DNA of 64,000 bases from Micromonospora echinofusca (GCF_900091445.1 NZ_LT607733.1:5111001-5175000); one strand, 5' to 3'; counted from the stretch's first letter, positions 1-8,529 are shown. A program made the numbers and translations. Notes: generated from the sequence alone by a model not told the origin.

Positions 1-394
1 TCGCCGCCAACTCCGCGAGCTGGCAGCGGCGGCCGAGCACGGCGGCCACCCGCAGCAGCTGCCAGGAGCCGGTGGGCGTGCCGCGCAGCATGGCCCGGAC
101 CACCTCCTGGACCCGTTTCGGCGTCCGCGCCCGCCCGGGCCCGTCGGTGACGCCCTCGGCGCGGATCCCTTCGAGCAGCGCCGTCAGCAGCAACCGGTTC
201 CCCGCCGCCGCGGCGACGAGCACGTCCACGGTCGGCTCCACCGCGATCTCCGACGCGTCGGCGACGAGCCGACCCACGGCCGCCGCGGGCAGCGGGCGGC
301 CCGCCTCGGCGAGCGTCCCGACCACCTGCGACACCTGCTCGTCCTCGTACACCACAACGCAATCGTGCATGTGAATGTCTGTCGCTCTCAACAT
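1..394 (-). CDS. LAL-type (LuxR family) regulator fragment, runs off left edge
   Basis: An open minus-strand frame continues past base 1. Its translation matches the middle of large ATP-binding LuxR regulators: a GNRLLLTALLEGIRAEG helix (usual form GNPLLLxELLxxLRxEG), then PKRVQEVVRAML and LLRVAAVLGRRCQLAEL. In the family these follow the Walker A and B segments of the ATPase domain. Here an in-frame TAA lies just upstream of the first codons (about base 420), so there is no room for a P-loop. The best start is ATG at 394 behind GGTAAGG. Either this is a 5'-truncated, probably dead gene, or a shortened regulator whose HTH lies outside the window. Family call is good; functional status is uncertain. 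Confidence 0.55.
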   Translation of the reverse strand, partial: MLRATDIHMHDCVVVYEDEQVSQVVGTLAEAGRPLPAAAVGRLVADASEIAVEPTVDVLVAAAAGNRLLLTALLEGIRAEGVTDGPGRARTPKRVQEVVRAMLRGTPTGSWQLLRVAAVLGRRCQLAELAA

Positions 395-521
395 TGCCTT
401 ACCGCGAGGTGCGTCGAGCAATTACCCGCACATGGGGGAGGCGGGGTCCCAGCGACTTCCCGGCCGGTGACCGGGGATTGCTTCGATCAATGTATTGACG
501 TCGCGAGAGAGGCGGGCAGCT

Positions 522-1463
522 GTGGAACCCGTTGTGGTCCAGGATTTCGTACCGGCGATCGACCTGTCGGGCCGCGCCACCGCTGAGGGGCGCGCCGCCA
601 TCGCGGCGGCCATCGGCAAGGCGTGCGAGAGTTCGGGGTTCTTCACCGTCGTGGGGCACGGCGTGCCCGCCGACCTGGTGAACCGCATGTACACCACCAC
701 GAAGGGCTTCTTCACCCGCCCGGAGGAGGAGAAGGACCGGAGCGCGAACCGCGGCTCCGGGGTGTCGGGGCTGCGCCGCCCCGGCGGCCCGTACGAGGCG
801 TTCGCCGCCCACGTGACGGGCGACCTGAGCGACGAGGAGCGCGCGGCCCTCGGTACGCACCCGGCCACCTGGAAGGCGGCGAACATCTGGCCGGACGACG
901 ACTTCAAGACGGTCTGGCACGAGTACATCGCCGCCATGACCGAACTGTCGGCGGACATCATGCGGCTGTTCGCGCTCGCGCTCGGGCTGCCGGAGGACTT
1001 CTTCGACAGCAAGTTCGACGAGCACGTGTCGCTGATCATCGCCAACTACTACTACCCGGCACCCGACGACGGCGTGCTGCGGCGGGAGATGCACACCGAC
1101 TGGGGCAGCCTGACGGTGCTCTACGTGGAGGACGAACTGGGCGGGCTCCAGGTGCGGCGGGACGACGACGACTGGCTGGACGTGCCCGCCATCCCCGGCA
1201 GCTTCGTGGTGAACATCGGCGACCTGATGGCGTTCTGGACCGGCGGCCGGTGGGCGTCGACCGTGCACCGGGTGGTCAACCCGGAGGGGACCGACGCGCC
1301 CTCGCGCGTCTCCATCCCCTTCTTCTACCTGCCCAACCACGACACCACCATCGAGCCGATGCGCCCGCTGGCGCAGGAGAGCGCCGAGGCCGGGCTCGAC
1401 CGGGTGACCGTCGGCGAATGGTTCTCGCACAAGATGCAGTCGACGTACCAGGCGTCCGCGTAG
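522..1463 (+). CDS. 2-oxoglutarate/Fe(II)-dependent dioxygenase, isopenicillin N synthase-like
   Basis: About 313 residues, cytosolic. An N-terminal DIOX_N-type segment (GFFTVVGHGVP near residue 40) precedes the Fe(II)/2OG jelly roll. The facial triad is visible as H191-x-D193 (EMHTDWGS) and H249 (STVHRVVNP), and the co-substrate RxS motif is SRVSIPFF near residue 262. GTG at 522 is chosen because GAGAGAGG precedes it at good spacing; TTG at 495 would add nine residues. Such enzymes hydroxylate, desaturate or cyclise small molecules. The substrate cannot be told from sequence. It stands alone, next to the truncated LAL fragment, so it may be the survivor of a reduced locus. Confidence 0.85.
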   Translation: MEPVVVQDFVPAIDLSGRATAEGRAAIAAAIGKACESSGFFTVVGHGVPADLVNRMYTTTKGFFTRPEEEKDRSANRGSGVSGLRRPGGPYEAFAAHVTGDLSDEERAALGTHPATWKAANIWPDDDFKTVWHEYIAAMTELSADIMRLFALALGLPEDFFDSKFDEHVSLIIANYYYPAPDDGVLRREMHTDWGSLTVLYVEDELGGLQVRRDDDDWLDVPAIPGSFVVNIGDLMAFWTGGRWASTVHRVVNPEGTDAPSRVSIPFFYLPNHDTTIEPMRPLAQESAEAGLDRVTVGEWFSHKMQSTYQASA

Positions 1464-1593
1464 CCCGTACCCGCCACCGGCCGCCGCGCCCCCGCCGCGC
1501 TCCGGCCGGCGGCGGGCCGGGTCGCCGGTGGGCCCGGGCCGTCGCCGACCCGCGCCACGCGGTCGGCACACCCGCCGGCCGTACGCCTTCGCG

Positions 1594-2178
1594 TCATCCG
1601 TCGACGCGGTAGGCGGCGAGGACCGTCTCGGAGATCAGGTGCGGGGCGTCCGCCCGGTCCACCTGCCCGCTGGCCACGTCGACGGCGGCGCCCTTCATGA
1701 TGTGGTGCAGGACGCTGGTCAGCCAGCTGGCCGGGAGGTCGACCCGGAACACCCCCTCGTCCTGGCCCCGGCGGATCAGCTGGTCGACGCGCCGCGCCGG
1801 CTCGGCGTGCAACTCGTGCACGCGCTCGGGCGGCAGGGACGCCTGCGCCGCCTCCAGGACGGCGCTCGACTGGGCGATCAGCAGCCAGCTCGACCGGATC
1901 AGGACACGCAGCGCGTCCCGTGGGTCGCCGGTCAGGTCGAGGCCCGCCAGGAGCTCCTCCCCCTCGGCCAGCACCCGGGTCAGCGCGGCCTCGACCAGGG
2001 CGTCCCGCGACGGGAAGTGGCCGTAGAGGGTCACCCGACCCACCCGCGCCGCCTGCGCGATCTCGCTGACGCTGGCGTCGGGGTCACGGCTCAGGCAGCT
2101 CACCGCCGCCTCCAGGATCCTCTCGACGTTGTGTTGGGCGTCGGCCCGGCGGGTCGGCTTGGCGAGTGGGCGTGTCAT
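1594..2178 (-). CDS. TetR/AcrR family transcriptional regulator
   Basis: 194 residues. The N-terminal HTH is typical of TetR: ILEAAVSCLSRDPDASVSEIA, then ARVGRVTLYGHFPSRDALVEA at residues 20-65. The C-terminal ligand-binding domain is helical and not conserved enough to name an inducer. A GGGGAAG Shine-Dalgarno precedes the ATG at 2178. It is divergent from a DHA2-type efflux pump with 93 bp between the starts, and that gap holds two inverted repeats. The arrangement is that of a local repressor controlling itself and the pump, released by a pump substrate. Confidence 0.88.
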   Translation of the reverse strand: MTRPLAKPTRRADAQHNVERILEAAVSCLSRDPDASVSEIAQAARVGRVTLYGHFPSRDALVEAALTRVLAEGEELLAGLDLTGDPRDALRVLIRSSWLLIAQSSAVLEAAQASLPPERVHELHAEPARRVDQLIRRGQDEGVFRVDLPASWLTSVLHHIMKGAAVDVASGQVDRADAPHLISETVLAAYRVDG

Positions 2179-2211
2179 GGAACTTCCCCTAACTCGAACA
2201 GGCGTGCATGA

Positions 2212-2230
2212 GTTAACGTGTCACCGTAAC
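2212..2230. promoter_or_regulatory. Probable TetR operator dyad 1
   Basis: The 19-bp imperfect palindrome GTTAnnGTGnCACnnTAAC lies centrally in the tetR-MFS divergent gap. Its length and one-base centre fit a TetR dimer site. Binding is inferred, not shown. Confidence 0.55.
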
Positions 2231-2248
2231 TTGAACACTACCGTTCAA
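2231..2248. promoter_or_regulatory. Probable TetR operator dyad 2
   Basis: Inverted repeat TTGAAC-N6-GTTCAA directly abutting dyad 1 on the MFS side. It lies 7 bp before the pump Shine-Dalgarno (GGAGGAG, 2255-2261), where a bound repressor would block transcription of the pump. Confidence 0.45.
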
Positions 2249-2271
2249 CTTGGCGGAGGAGCCTGGCAGCC

Positions 2272-3663
2272 ATGGCGGAACCTGTGACCGCAACCGAAAC
2301 CACCGCGCCCGCGCACCCACACCCGCAGCGCTGGCGGATCCTGGGCCTCGTCGGCATCGCCCAGCTGATGCTGATCCTGGACGTCACCGTCGTCGCGATC
2401 GCCCTGCCGCACATGGGGTCGGACCTGGGCATGGAGCGGGAAGCCCTCACCTGGGTGGTGAGTGGCTACACCCTGACCTTCGGCGGCCTGCTGCTGCTCG
2501 GTGGCCGGGCCGCGGACCTGTTCGGCGCCCGGCGCCTCGTCCTCGCGGGGCTCCTGCTGTTCAGTGCCGCGTCCCTGACGGCCGGGCTGGCCACCAGCGG
2601 TCCCATGCTGCTGGGCGGTCGCATCGGCCAGGGCCTCGCGGCGGCGATCCTCTCCCCCGCCGCCCTGTCCCTGGTCGTCACGATCTTCGACGGCGACGAG
2701 CGCAACAAGGCGCTGGGCATCTGGTCGGCGCTCGGCGGCGGCGGCGCCGCCCTCGGCGTCCTCCTCGGCGGCCTGCTCACCGCCGGGCCCGGCTGGCCCT
2801 GGGTGTTCTTCGTCAACGTGCCCGTCGGCATCATCCTGCTGCTGGCCCTGCGGATGCAGCTTCCGCCCCAGGCGCCCACCGGCGCGACGGCCCGACTCGA
2901 CGTGCCCGGCGCCCTGCTGGTGACGGCGGCCACCGGAGCGCTGATCTACGCGCTGATCCGGGCCGGCGACGTCGGCTGGGGCAGCCCGACGATCCTGCTG
3001 CTGCTGGTCGCCGCCGTCCTCCTCTACGCCGCGTTCTTCGTCCGCCAGCGCCTGGCCGCGAGCCCGCTGATGGACGTACGGCTCCTGCTCCGCCGGCCGG
3101 TGGCGGTCGGGGCGCTGCTGATCCTCGTCGCTACCGCGTTGATGATCACGGTCTTCTTCCTGGGCACGTTCTACCTTCAGAACTACCAGGGCTACGGCGC
3201 CCTGCGCACCGGGCTGCTCTTCCTGCCCGTGGCGATCACGACCATGCTCGGCGCGAACGCCGCCGGCCGCGCCATCGGCCGGACCGGGGCGCGCACCCTC
3301 GGCGTCCTGGGGCTGCTCGTCGCGGCGGCCGGCATGGCGGTCCCCGCCTTCGTCGACGGGACCCTGGCCCTCGTCGTCGGGGTGGCCGTCGCCGCCGCCG
3401 GCACGGGCGTCCTCTTCGTCGTGGCCTCCGCCGTCGCGCTCGGTCAGGTCGCGCCGCACGAGGCCGGTCTCGCGTCCGGCATCGTCAGCACCTTCCACGA
3501 GTTCGGCGCCTCGCTGGGTGCCGCCGTGGTGTCGAGCATGGCCGCGGCCAGCATCGCCGGCACCAGCACCGCCGGCTTCTCCCGGGGCTTCACCACCGGC
3601 GCCGTCATCGCCGTCGTCGCCGCGGTCCTGGCCTTCGTGCTCACCCCGCGACCGGCCCGCTGA
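2272..3663 (+). CDS. DHA2-family MFS drug efflux transporter (EmrB/QacA type)
   Basis: 463 residues with about 14 predicted membrane helices. The TM1 motif LMLILDVTVVAIALP and the WVVSGYTLTFGGLLLLGGR region are characteristic of the 14-helix proton:drug antiporters. RAADLFGARR matches the loop 2-3 MFS signature. It should export hydrophobic or cationic compounds in exchange for protons; the substrate is unknown. Start ATG 2272 follows GGAGGAG. It is divergent from a TetR regulator and is followed at once by a strong hairpin, so it is a single-gene transcript. It may provide self-resistance or general xenobiotic efflux. Confidence 0.9.
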   Translation: MAEPVTATETTAPAHPHPQRWRILGLVGIAQLMLILDVTVVAIALPHMGSDLGMEREALTWVVSGYTLTFGGLLLLGGRAADLFGARRLVLAGLLLFSAASLTAGLATSGPMLLGGRIGQGLAAAILSPAALSLVVTIFDGDERNKALGIWSALGGGGAALGVLLGGLLTAGPGWPWVFFVNVPVGIILLLALRMQLPPQAPTGATARLDVPGALLVTAATGALIYALIRAGDVGWGSPTILLLLVAAVLLYAAFFVRQRLAASPLMDVRLLLRRPVAVGALLILVATALMITVFFLGTFYLQNYQGYGALRTGLLFLPVAITTMLGANAAGRAIGRTGARTLGVLGLLVAAAGMAVPAFVDGTLALVVGVAVAAAGTGVLFVVASAVALGQVAPHEAGLASGIVSTFHEFGASLGAAVVSSMAAASIAGTSTAGFSRGFTTGAVIAVVAAVLAFVLTPRPAR

Positions 3664-3665
3664 CC

Positions 3666-3711
3666 CCGGACCGGTGGTCGGCGGGGGCCCGCCCGCCGAC
3701 CACCGGTCCGG
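3666..3711 (+). terminator. Hairpin terminator of the MFS gene
   Basis: Perfect 20-bp stem (3666-3685 with 3692-3711) and 6-nt loop, starting 3 nt after the stop codon. There is no U-run, as is common in high-GC actinomycetes. Confidence 0.8.
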
Positions 3712-4066
3712 ACACCCCGCGCCGCCCGTACGCCCGGCCCACCGCGCGCTCCGGCCCTGCCGGCGCCGAACCTCGCGCCGCCGCTGCCGGCGTGATGGCC
3801 GCTACGACTGGTCGGGCAGGCGCACCCCGTAGCCGGCCAGGGCCAGCCCCGCGAGGCCCTACAACACGTGTCACCAGTCCCGGAAGTCCACGACCACCGA
3901 CTACCCAGCGGCCGGGCCGCGATCACCGACGGACCCGCGGGGCGATCCAGACGCCGGTGCTGTCGCCGTGGCACTGGTCGAGGTTGGTGGTGCTGACCCG
4001 CAGGGACACCTGGGTGGCGTCGCTGATGTCCACCTTGACCGGTCGGGTCCGCCCCGGCACGACGGT
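3712..4066 (-). pseudogene. Decayed stretch with protein remnants, including a carbohydrate-binding-like C-terminus
   Basis: No intact gene is seen. On the minus strand, codons from about 4060 down to the stop at 3923 read VKVDISDATQVSLRVS, then CHGDSTGVWIAPRVRR. This resembles the end of an NPCBM-like or related beta-sandwich module of secreted actinobacterial proteins. No upstream domain is present because the next gene begins at 4079. A second short minus-strand piece, about 3801-3854, reads LAGLALAGYGVRLPDQS and stop. Both look like C-terminal scraps of deleted genes. The family guess is tentative. Confidence 0.4.
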
Positions 4067-4072
4067 TAGTCT
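4067..4072 (+). promoter_or_regulatory. -10 element, leaderless start of the YdeI-family gene
   Basis: TAGTCT with 6 nt to the ATG at 4079 and no Shine-Dalgarno between them, so transcription probably starts at the start codon. Confidence 0.5.
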
Positions 4073-4078
4073 GCCGTC

Positions 4079-4690
4079 ATGGCGAGCGGGGAACTGGATG
4101 AGTTGATCGTCGTGGACGCCGGGGCGCTGCGCGCGTGGTTGTCGGCCAACCACGCCACGTCGCCCGGCGTCTGGCTGGCCCTGACCAGGAAGGGCGGCAC
4201 CGTCACGAGCCTGACCTGGCAGCAGGCGGTCGACGAGGCCCTGTGCTTCGGCTGGATCGACGGGCAGGCCCGCAAACGGGACCAGGAGACCTCCTGGATC
4301 CGGTTCACCCCTCGCCGGCGCCGCAGCTCCTGGTCACAGCGTAACGTCGCCCACGTGGCCCGGCTGGAAGCCCAGGGGCGGATGCTGCCCGCGGGCCGGG
4401 CCGCGGTGGAGGCCGCGAAGGCGGACGGACGGTGGGCAGCCGCCTACGCCCCACCGTCGGAGGCCGAGGTGCCGGCCGACCTCCTCGCCGCCGTCGCCGC
4501 CGATCCCGCCGCCCAAGCCATGTTCGACGTACTCACCAGGACCAACCGGTTCGCTCTCATCCACCGTCTCAACGCCGTCAAACGCGCACAGACCCGCGAG
4601 CGGAAGATCACCGAGTTCGTCGCCATGCTCGCCCGCCACGAGACGATCTACCCGCAGAAGGCCATGCCTCCGCACTCACCGTCGTCGTGA
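4079..4690 (+). CDS. YdeI/OmpD-associated family protein
   Basis: 203 residues, soluble. The family pattern runs through the chain: SPGVWLALTRKGG, LTWQQAVDEALCFGWIDGQARK near residues 45-65, ERKITEFVAMLARHETIYP at the end. Members (YdeI, bacteriocin-protection YdeI/OmpD-associated) are common in actinobacteria. They are linked loosely to envelope stress and antimicrobial peptide tolerance, and no enzymatic activity is established. The gene appears monocistronic and leaderless. Its upstream neighbour is a decayed stretch. Confidence 0.8.
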   Translation: MASGELDELIVVDAGALRAWLSANHATSPGVWLALTRKGGTVTSLTWQQAVDEALCFGWIDGQARKRDQETSWIRFTPRRRRSSWSQRNVAHVARLEAQGRMLPAGRAAVEAAKADGRWAAAYAPPSEAEVPADLLAAVAADPAAQAMFDVLTRTNRFALIHRLNAVKRAQTRERKITEFVAMLARHETIYPQKAMPPHSPSS

Positions 4691-4838
4691 TCAGAGACGC
4701 TCGGTGAAGAGCCGGCTCCCTGAACCACCAGGTCGCGTCGAGGTGGCATGGCCGGCTCAGCCTGCGACCACGGACAAGCCGGTTCATCCCGTTGGTTGCG
4801 TCCACGGGAGTGGTGTACGACTTGCCCGTGATGGCGGC

Positions 4839-4865
4839 GGGGCCGCTCCCGCAAGGAGCAGCCCC
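4839..4865 (-). terminator. Terminator-like hairpin after the sigma operon
   Basis: GGGGCCGCTCC pairs with GGAGCAGCCCC across a 5-nt loop with one mismatch. It lies just beyond the stop of the minus-strand CU044_5270-type gene (4878). Confidence 0.5.
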
Positions 4866-4877
4866 GGAGTTCGACGT

Positions 4878-5888
4878 TCAACCCATTCGATCAGTCCAGG
4901 CGGCATCGAGGATCACCTGGTACGCGCTGATCCGCACGGGCGACAGCGTCAGTCGCTCGTGGGCGAGCAGCTCACCCGTCTTCGGGTCGAAGATCAGCAG
5001 AGACTGCGCGTCGTGTTCGCGGTCGTCGAAGGTGACGGCGACCCCGTCCCGACCGGCGCGGTCCGTCACCTGTCCCCGCCAGCGGAAGCCAGGCACATCG
5101 GCGAGGACCCGCAGGATCTCCGCTCGGGCCGCACGCGGTACGACGAACCGGGCATAGAGACTGCTGACTTCCTTGCTCGCGGCGCCTGGCCCGTACCCGA
5201 CCTTGAGCAGTTCGCGCAGCCGCGACGGGTCTGCCGACGGTGGCGTGAGCTCCATGGGCGGCAGCGGGATCATGGCCGGAGCCGCCGTGGCGCCAACTGC
5301 GGGACGCGAGTCCGGATTGCGTTGCCAGTAGTCGCGGGACTCCTGGTCGGGGTACTGCGGCTCCAACTGTTTGTTGAGCTGGCTGCCGGTCCCGTCGGCG
5401 GCCTGCCAGACCTTCGTCTCGCCGGCGAAGGCGACCTGGTGACGGCCATCGGCGGAGGTCATCACCGGATCGCCCCACACCTTCGTATGGTGGTACATGA
5501 AGCGCCCGCCGACGCGGTCGTACTCCGCGTCCTTGATCTTGCCCGCCAGCGCGCGCAGCTGCGGGCCAGCCTCCGGCGGGTCCGCATCGAACTGGTACGA
5601 GACCGGCACGAGCACCGATCCCGCCGTGCTCCCGGGCCCGCCCGGAACGTCCGGTGAGGGCCTGTCGAACGGCTGGAGAACGGCCACGGCACCGACCGCG
5701 ACCGCCAGCGTCCCCGCCGTCAGAACCAGCCGGCGGGTCGGACGTACGCGACGACGCCCGGCGACCGTCTCGGTGGTGCCGGAGCGGTCGATCAGCTCGT
5801 GTGCCGAGACCAGCGGCGGCGCGACGACGGCGGTCCGGGCCGGATCGACCGGGCCGAGGAGGGTACGGGTGCGCTCTGCTCCGAACAT
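4878..5888 (-). CDS. CU044_5270 family membrane protein, partner of an ECF sigma factor
   Basis: 336 residues: a basic N-terminal cytoplasmic part of about 53 residues, one membrane segment (about 54-71), then an extracytoplasmic domain with YQFDADPPEAGPQLRALAGKI and a C-terminal part ending in YQVILDAAWTDRMG. This is the layout of the actinobacterial CU044_5270 family, usually encoded directly after an ECF sigma factor and thought to act as its membrane partner or anti-sigma-like protein. The ATG overlaps the sigma stop as TGATG, so translation is coupled. No zinc-finger anti-sigma motif is visible. Confidence 0.8.
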   Translation of the reverse strand: MFGAERTRTLLGPVDPARTAVVAPPLVSAHELIDRSGTTETVAGRRRVRPTRRLVLTAGTLAVAVGAVAVLQPFDRPSPDVPGGPGSTAGSVLVPVSYQFDADPPEAGPQLRALAGKIKDAEYDRVGGRFMYHHTKVWGDPVMTSADGRHQVAFAGETKVWQAADGTGSQLNKQLEPQYPDQESRDYWQRNPDSRPAVGATAAPAMIPLPPMELTPPSADPSRLRELLKVGYGPGAASKEVSSLYARFVVPRAARAEILRVLADVPGFRWRGQVTDRAGRDGVAVTFDDREHDAQSLLIFDPKTGELLAHERLTLSPVRISAYQVILDAAWTDRMG

Positions 5889-6496
5889 CACAGTTCCTCT
5901 CGCGTGGTCGCCAACACGGGGCGGCGCCGGGCCTGAGCGGGCCGGCCCGACATCGCTTCGGCGAGGCGGCGGCGGGCGCGATGCAGGCGCACCGCCGCGG
6001 TCGCCCGAGTACAGCCAAGAACCTGGGCCGCCTCGGACACCGTCAACTCCTCCCAGCCGATCAGCCGGAGAATCTCCTGATCGAGTTCGCTGAGGATGGC
6101 CAACGCGGCCCGGACGTCGGCGACCCCGACGGTGGTGTCGGCACCCGACGAGCTGGCGACCCGTGCCAGGTCGGCACCAGCGATGGGCAGGACATCGGGG
6201 GCGCCGCGCCGCGACCGCCAGTGGTTCGCAAGGAGCCGCCGGGCCACCCCGTACAGCCAGGGCAGGCTGCGGTCCGGCACCTCGTTGCGACGCCGCCAGG
6301 CGACGACGAAGACCTCCTGGGCGAGTTCCGCCGACGCGTCGGAGTCCGCGAGTCGACGCAGGCCGTACCTCACGACGTTCGCGTACTCGGCGACGTAGAG
6401 GCCGGTAAACCAGCCCTCGTCCCTCTTCTTCGGTTTCTTCGGTGGACCCACCCGAACCCCCATTGCCTCGGCGACTCTCACCCTGGCTTGTGTCAC
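5888..6496 (-). CDS. ECF RNA polymerase sigma factor (SigE-like)
   Basis: 202 residues. Sigma region 2 is at about residues 30-95 (YVAEYANVVRYGLRRL, ELAQEVFVVAWRR, LPWLYGVARRLLANHWR). Region 4 is near 130-185 (LSELDQEILRLIGWEELTVSEAA, then TRATAAVRLHRARRRL). The N-terminus carries a Lys/Pro-rich patch (PPKKPKKR). It is the first gene of a two-gene operon with the CU044_5270-type protein. Its target promoters are unknown; self-activation is likely by family habit. Confidence 0.88.
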   Translation of the reverse strand: MTQARVRVAEAMGVRVGPPKKPKKRDEGWFTGLYVAEYANVVRYGLRRLADSDASAELAQEVFVVAWRRRNEVPDRSLPWLYGVARRLLANHWRSRRGAPDVLPIAGADLARVASSSGADTTVGVADVRAALAILSELDQEILRLIGWEELTVSEAAQVLGCTRATAAVRLHRARRRLAEAMSGRPAQARRRPVLATTREEL

Positions 6497-6891
6497 AACG
6501 GGCCCAACGATTACCGGCGAGCTTCCCGTGATAGCGCCACAGCGTCTCCCCAGGGCCGCCAGGCCCGCCTCGCCAGCGGGACGACAGCGGCCACCGGCTC
6601 GTCCCGCTCACCCAGGTAACGACCTGGCCCTACCGCACACTCCGCAGCAGTTCCGGCAACATCGCCGACACCGCAAGGTCGTCAGGTGTGGCGTAGGCCC
6701 GGTCCGCGCTGGGTTCCCTCATGCCGCCGGCCCAGGGCAACAAGACGGTAGGGCGAAGCCGACTCCACACAGATGGTCGCGCGTCTTCCCACCCGCATCC
6801 TGAACGATGATCAGCGCCGGTCCCAACCGGAACCGCGTTCGTCCAACCGCTCCCGAGCACCCACCGCGCGACCACCAACGGCGTACGCGAA
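6497..6891. other. Intergenic stretch without a supported gene
   Basis: About 395 bp between the sigma factor start and the tRNA-Lys terminator. It should hold the sigma operon promoter, but no confident ECF -35/-10 pair was picked out. A minus-strand frame ending at 6630 gives ATPDDLAVSAMLPELLRSVR and could be a gene scrap; it is not recognisable. Confidence 0.4.
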
Positions 6892-6932
6892 AAAGGCTCC
6901 GGCCGGGTGGAAACCACCAGGCCAGAGCCTTT
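6892..6932 (-). terminator. Rho-independent terminator of tRNA-Lys
   Basis: On the minus strand, AAAGGCTCTGGCCTGGTGG pairs with CCACCCGGCCGGAGCCTTT across a 3-nt loop, followed by TTTTT. It starts six bases after the encoded CCA. Confidence 0.9.
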
Positions 6933-6937
6933 ATTGC

Positions 6938-7013
6938 TGGTGCGCCGCCAGGGACTCGAACCCCGAACCCGCGGATTAAGAGTCCGCTGCTCTGCCAGTT
7001 GAGCTAGCGGCGC
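6938..7013 (-). tRNA. tRNA-Lys (anticodon CUU)
   Basis: Full cloverleaf on the minus strand: 7-bp acceptor GCGCCGC/GCGGCGC, D arm GCTCAACTGGCAGAGC, anticodon loop with CTT (CGGACTCTTAATCCG), T arm GGTTCGAGTCC. Discriminator A is followed by an encoded CCA (6938-6940). A strong terminator follows. Confidence 0.97.
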
Positions 7014-7206
7014 TCGTTGGCAACGGGGAGAACATTAGCACGCCTCCCGAGCGGGGTTCCAATCCGATCCCCGGGTCCCCCCTTCGGCCGAGCTTAACGG
7101 GCATCCACGGACAAAACCTCCCGGCGCACGATGACAGGGGGCGGACAACGGGCGAGCATGCGGCACGATGTGCGCCAGGTACGCGAGAACAGAGGTGGGG
7201 ATGGGC

Positions 7207-8478
7207 ATGTTCGCGCGGGCCGGGGCGATGGTGGGCGCCCTCGGCCTGGTGGCGTCGCTGGCTCTGACGGGCTGCGGCACGGAGCAGAAGAAGAACGCGC
7301 AGTTCGTCGGCGGCACCGCGCCGGCCACGTCCGCTGCGCCGGATGCGTCGGGCACGCCGGCGGAGCCCGGCACCCCGGCCGCGCCGAGCGGGCCGCCGCT
7401 GACGGTGAGCCCGGCCGACGGGGGAAAGAACCGGCCGGTCAGCTCCGAGATCAGCGCCGAGGTGCCCGGCGGCGGCAAGGTGTCCAGCGTCACGCTGACC
7501 ACCGCCAACGGCAGCCGGGTCGAGGGGCGCCTGCGCGCCGACGGCTCCTCCTGGGTGCCGTCGAAGCCGCTGAAGTACGGCACCCGTTACACGGCCACGG
7601 TCACCGCGACCGGCTCCGACGGGGTGACCAGCCAGGGCACGAGCACCTTCACGACGATGGCGAAGCCCAAGTCGGTGATCAGCTCCGGGCTCTACCTCTT
7701 CGACGACAAGACCTACGGCGTGGCGATGCCGGTGGTCACCGAGTTCCACCCGGGGATCCCGAAGAAGGACCGCGCGGCGGTGCAGAGGCGCATGTTCGTG
7801 CAGACCGACCCGCCGCAGCCGGGCGCCTGGCACTGGGTGGCGAACGGCACCCAGGCCTACTACCGCGCCCCGGAGTACTGGAAGCCCGGGACCACGCTCA
7901 CCGTCCGGATCGCGCTGGCCGGCATCCCGCTCAGCAACGGCCGCTACGGCAACGTCGACCGTACGGCGACCGCCAAGATCGGCCAGGCCTTCGAGATGAA
8001 GGTGGACAACGCCACCAAGAAGATGACCGTCTACGAGGACGGCCAGGTGGTGCGCACCCTGCCGGTGAGCCTGGGCAAGAAGAAGACCCCCTCCTCCAGC
8101 GGCACGATGGTCGTGATGGAGAAGAAGGAGTCCACGGTCTTCGACACCCGCGACGATCCGGACCCGGCGAACCGCTACGTCACCGAAATCGACTTCGCCC
8201 AGCGACTGACCTGGGGCGGCGAGTACATCCACGCCGCGCCCTGGTCGGAGCACGTGCAGGGCCGGCAGAACGTCTCGCACGGCTGCGTCAACGTCTCCAT
8301 GGCCAACGCCCGCTGGCTGTTCGGCAAGACCAAGGTGGGCGACCCGATCACCATCAAGGGCACCGAGCGCACGCTGGCGCCGGGCAACGGCTGGACGGCG
8401 TGGAGCCTGACCTGGTCCGAGTTCGTCAAGGGCAGCGCCGTGCCGGTGCCCGAGGCCGGCGAGGGGTCGCCCTTCTGA
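7207..8478 (+). CDS. L,D-transpeptidase lipoprotein (first of two tandem paralogues)
   Basis: 423 residues, exported. Lipoprotein signal LVASLALTGC with lipidated Cys at about 23, a Pro/Ala-rich linker, one or two Ig-like domains (about 60-230), and a C-terminal YkuD catalytic domain with SHGCVNVS and nucleophile Cys near 360. The family makes 3-3 cross-links between meso-diaminopimelate residues of peptidoglycan and is the target of carbapenems. ATG 7207 is preferred because GGTGGGG lies at proper spacing; ATG 7201 abuts it. It is followed by its own terminator and then a close paralogue. Confidence 0.92.
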   Translation: MFARAGAMVGALGLVASLALTGCGTEQKKNAQFVGGTAPATSAAPDASGTPAEPGTPAAPSGPPLTVSPADGGKNRPVSSEISAEVPGGGKVSSVTLTTANGSRVEGRLRADGSSWVPSKPLKYGTRYTATVTATGSDGVTSQGTSTFTTMAKPKSVISSGLYLFDDKTYGVAMPVVTEFHPGIPKKDRAAVQRRMFVQTDPPQPGAWHWVANGTQAYYRAPEYWKPGTTLTVRIALAGIPLSNGRYGNVDRTATAKIGQAFEMKVDNATKKMTVYEDGQVVRTLPVSLGKKKTPSSSGTMVVMEKKESTVFDTRDDPDPANRYVTEIDFAQRLTWGGEYIHAAPWSEHVQGRQNVSHGCVNVSMANARWLFGKTKVGDPITIKGTERTLAPGNGWTAWSLTWSEFVKGSAVPVPEAGEGSPF

Positions 8479-8499
8479 GGCACGCCCCACCGACGATCG

Positions 8500-8529
8500 G
8501 CGACCGGCCCGCGCCAGCGGGCCGGTCGC
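8500..8529 (+). terminator. Terminator between the two L,D-transpeptidase genes
   Basis: Perfect 13-bp stem GCGACCGGCCCGC/GCGGGCCGGTCGC with a 4-nt loop, followed by CGTCTT. It lies 22 nt after the stop, so the paralogues are separate transcripts. Confidence 0.85.

Noticed and set aside
4691..4838. Possible small gene between the YdeI-family gene and the sigma operon
   Set aside because: Open frames here are short, lack ribosome-binding sites and show no recognisable protein pattern.
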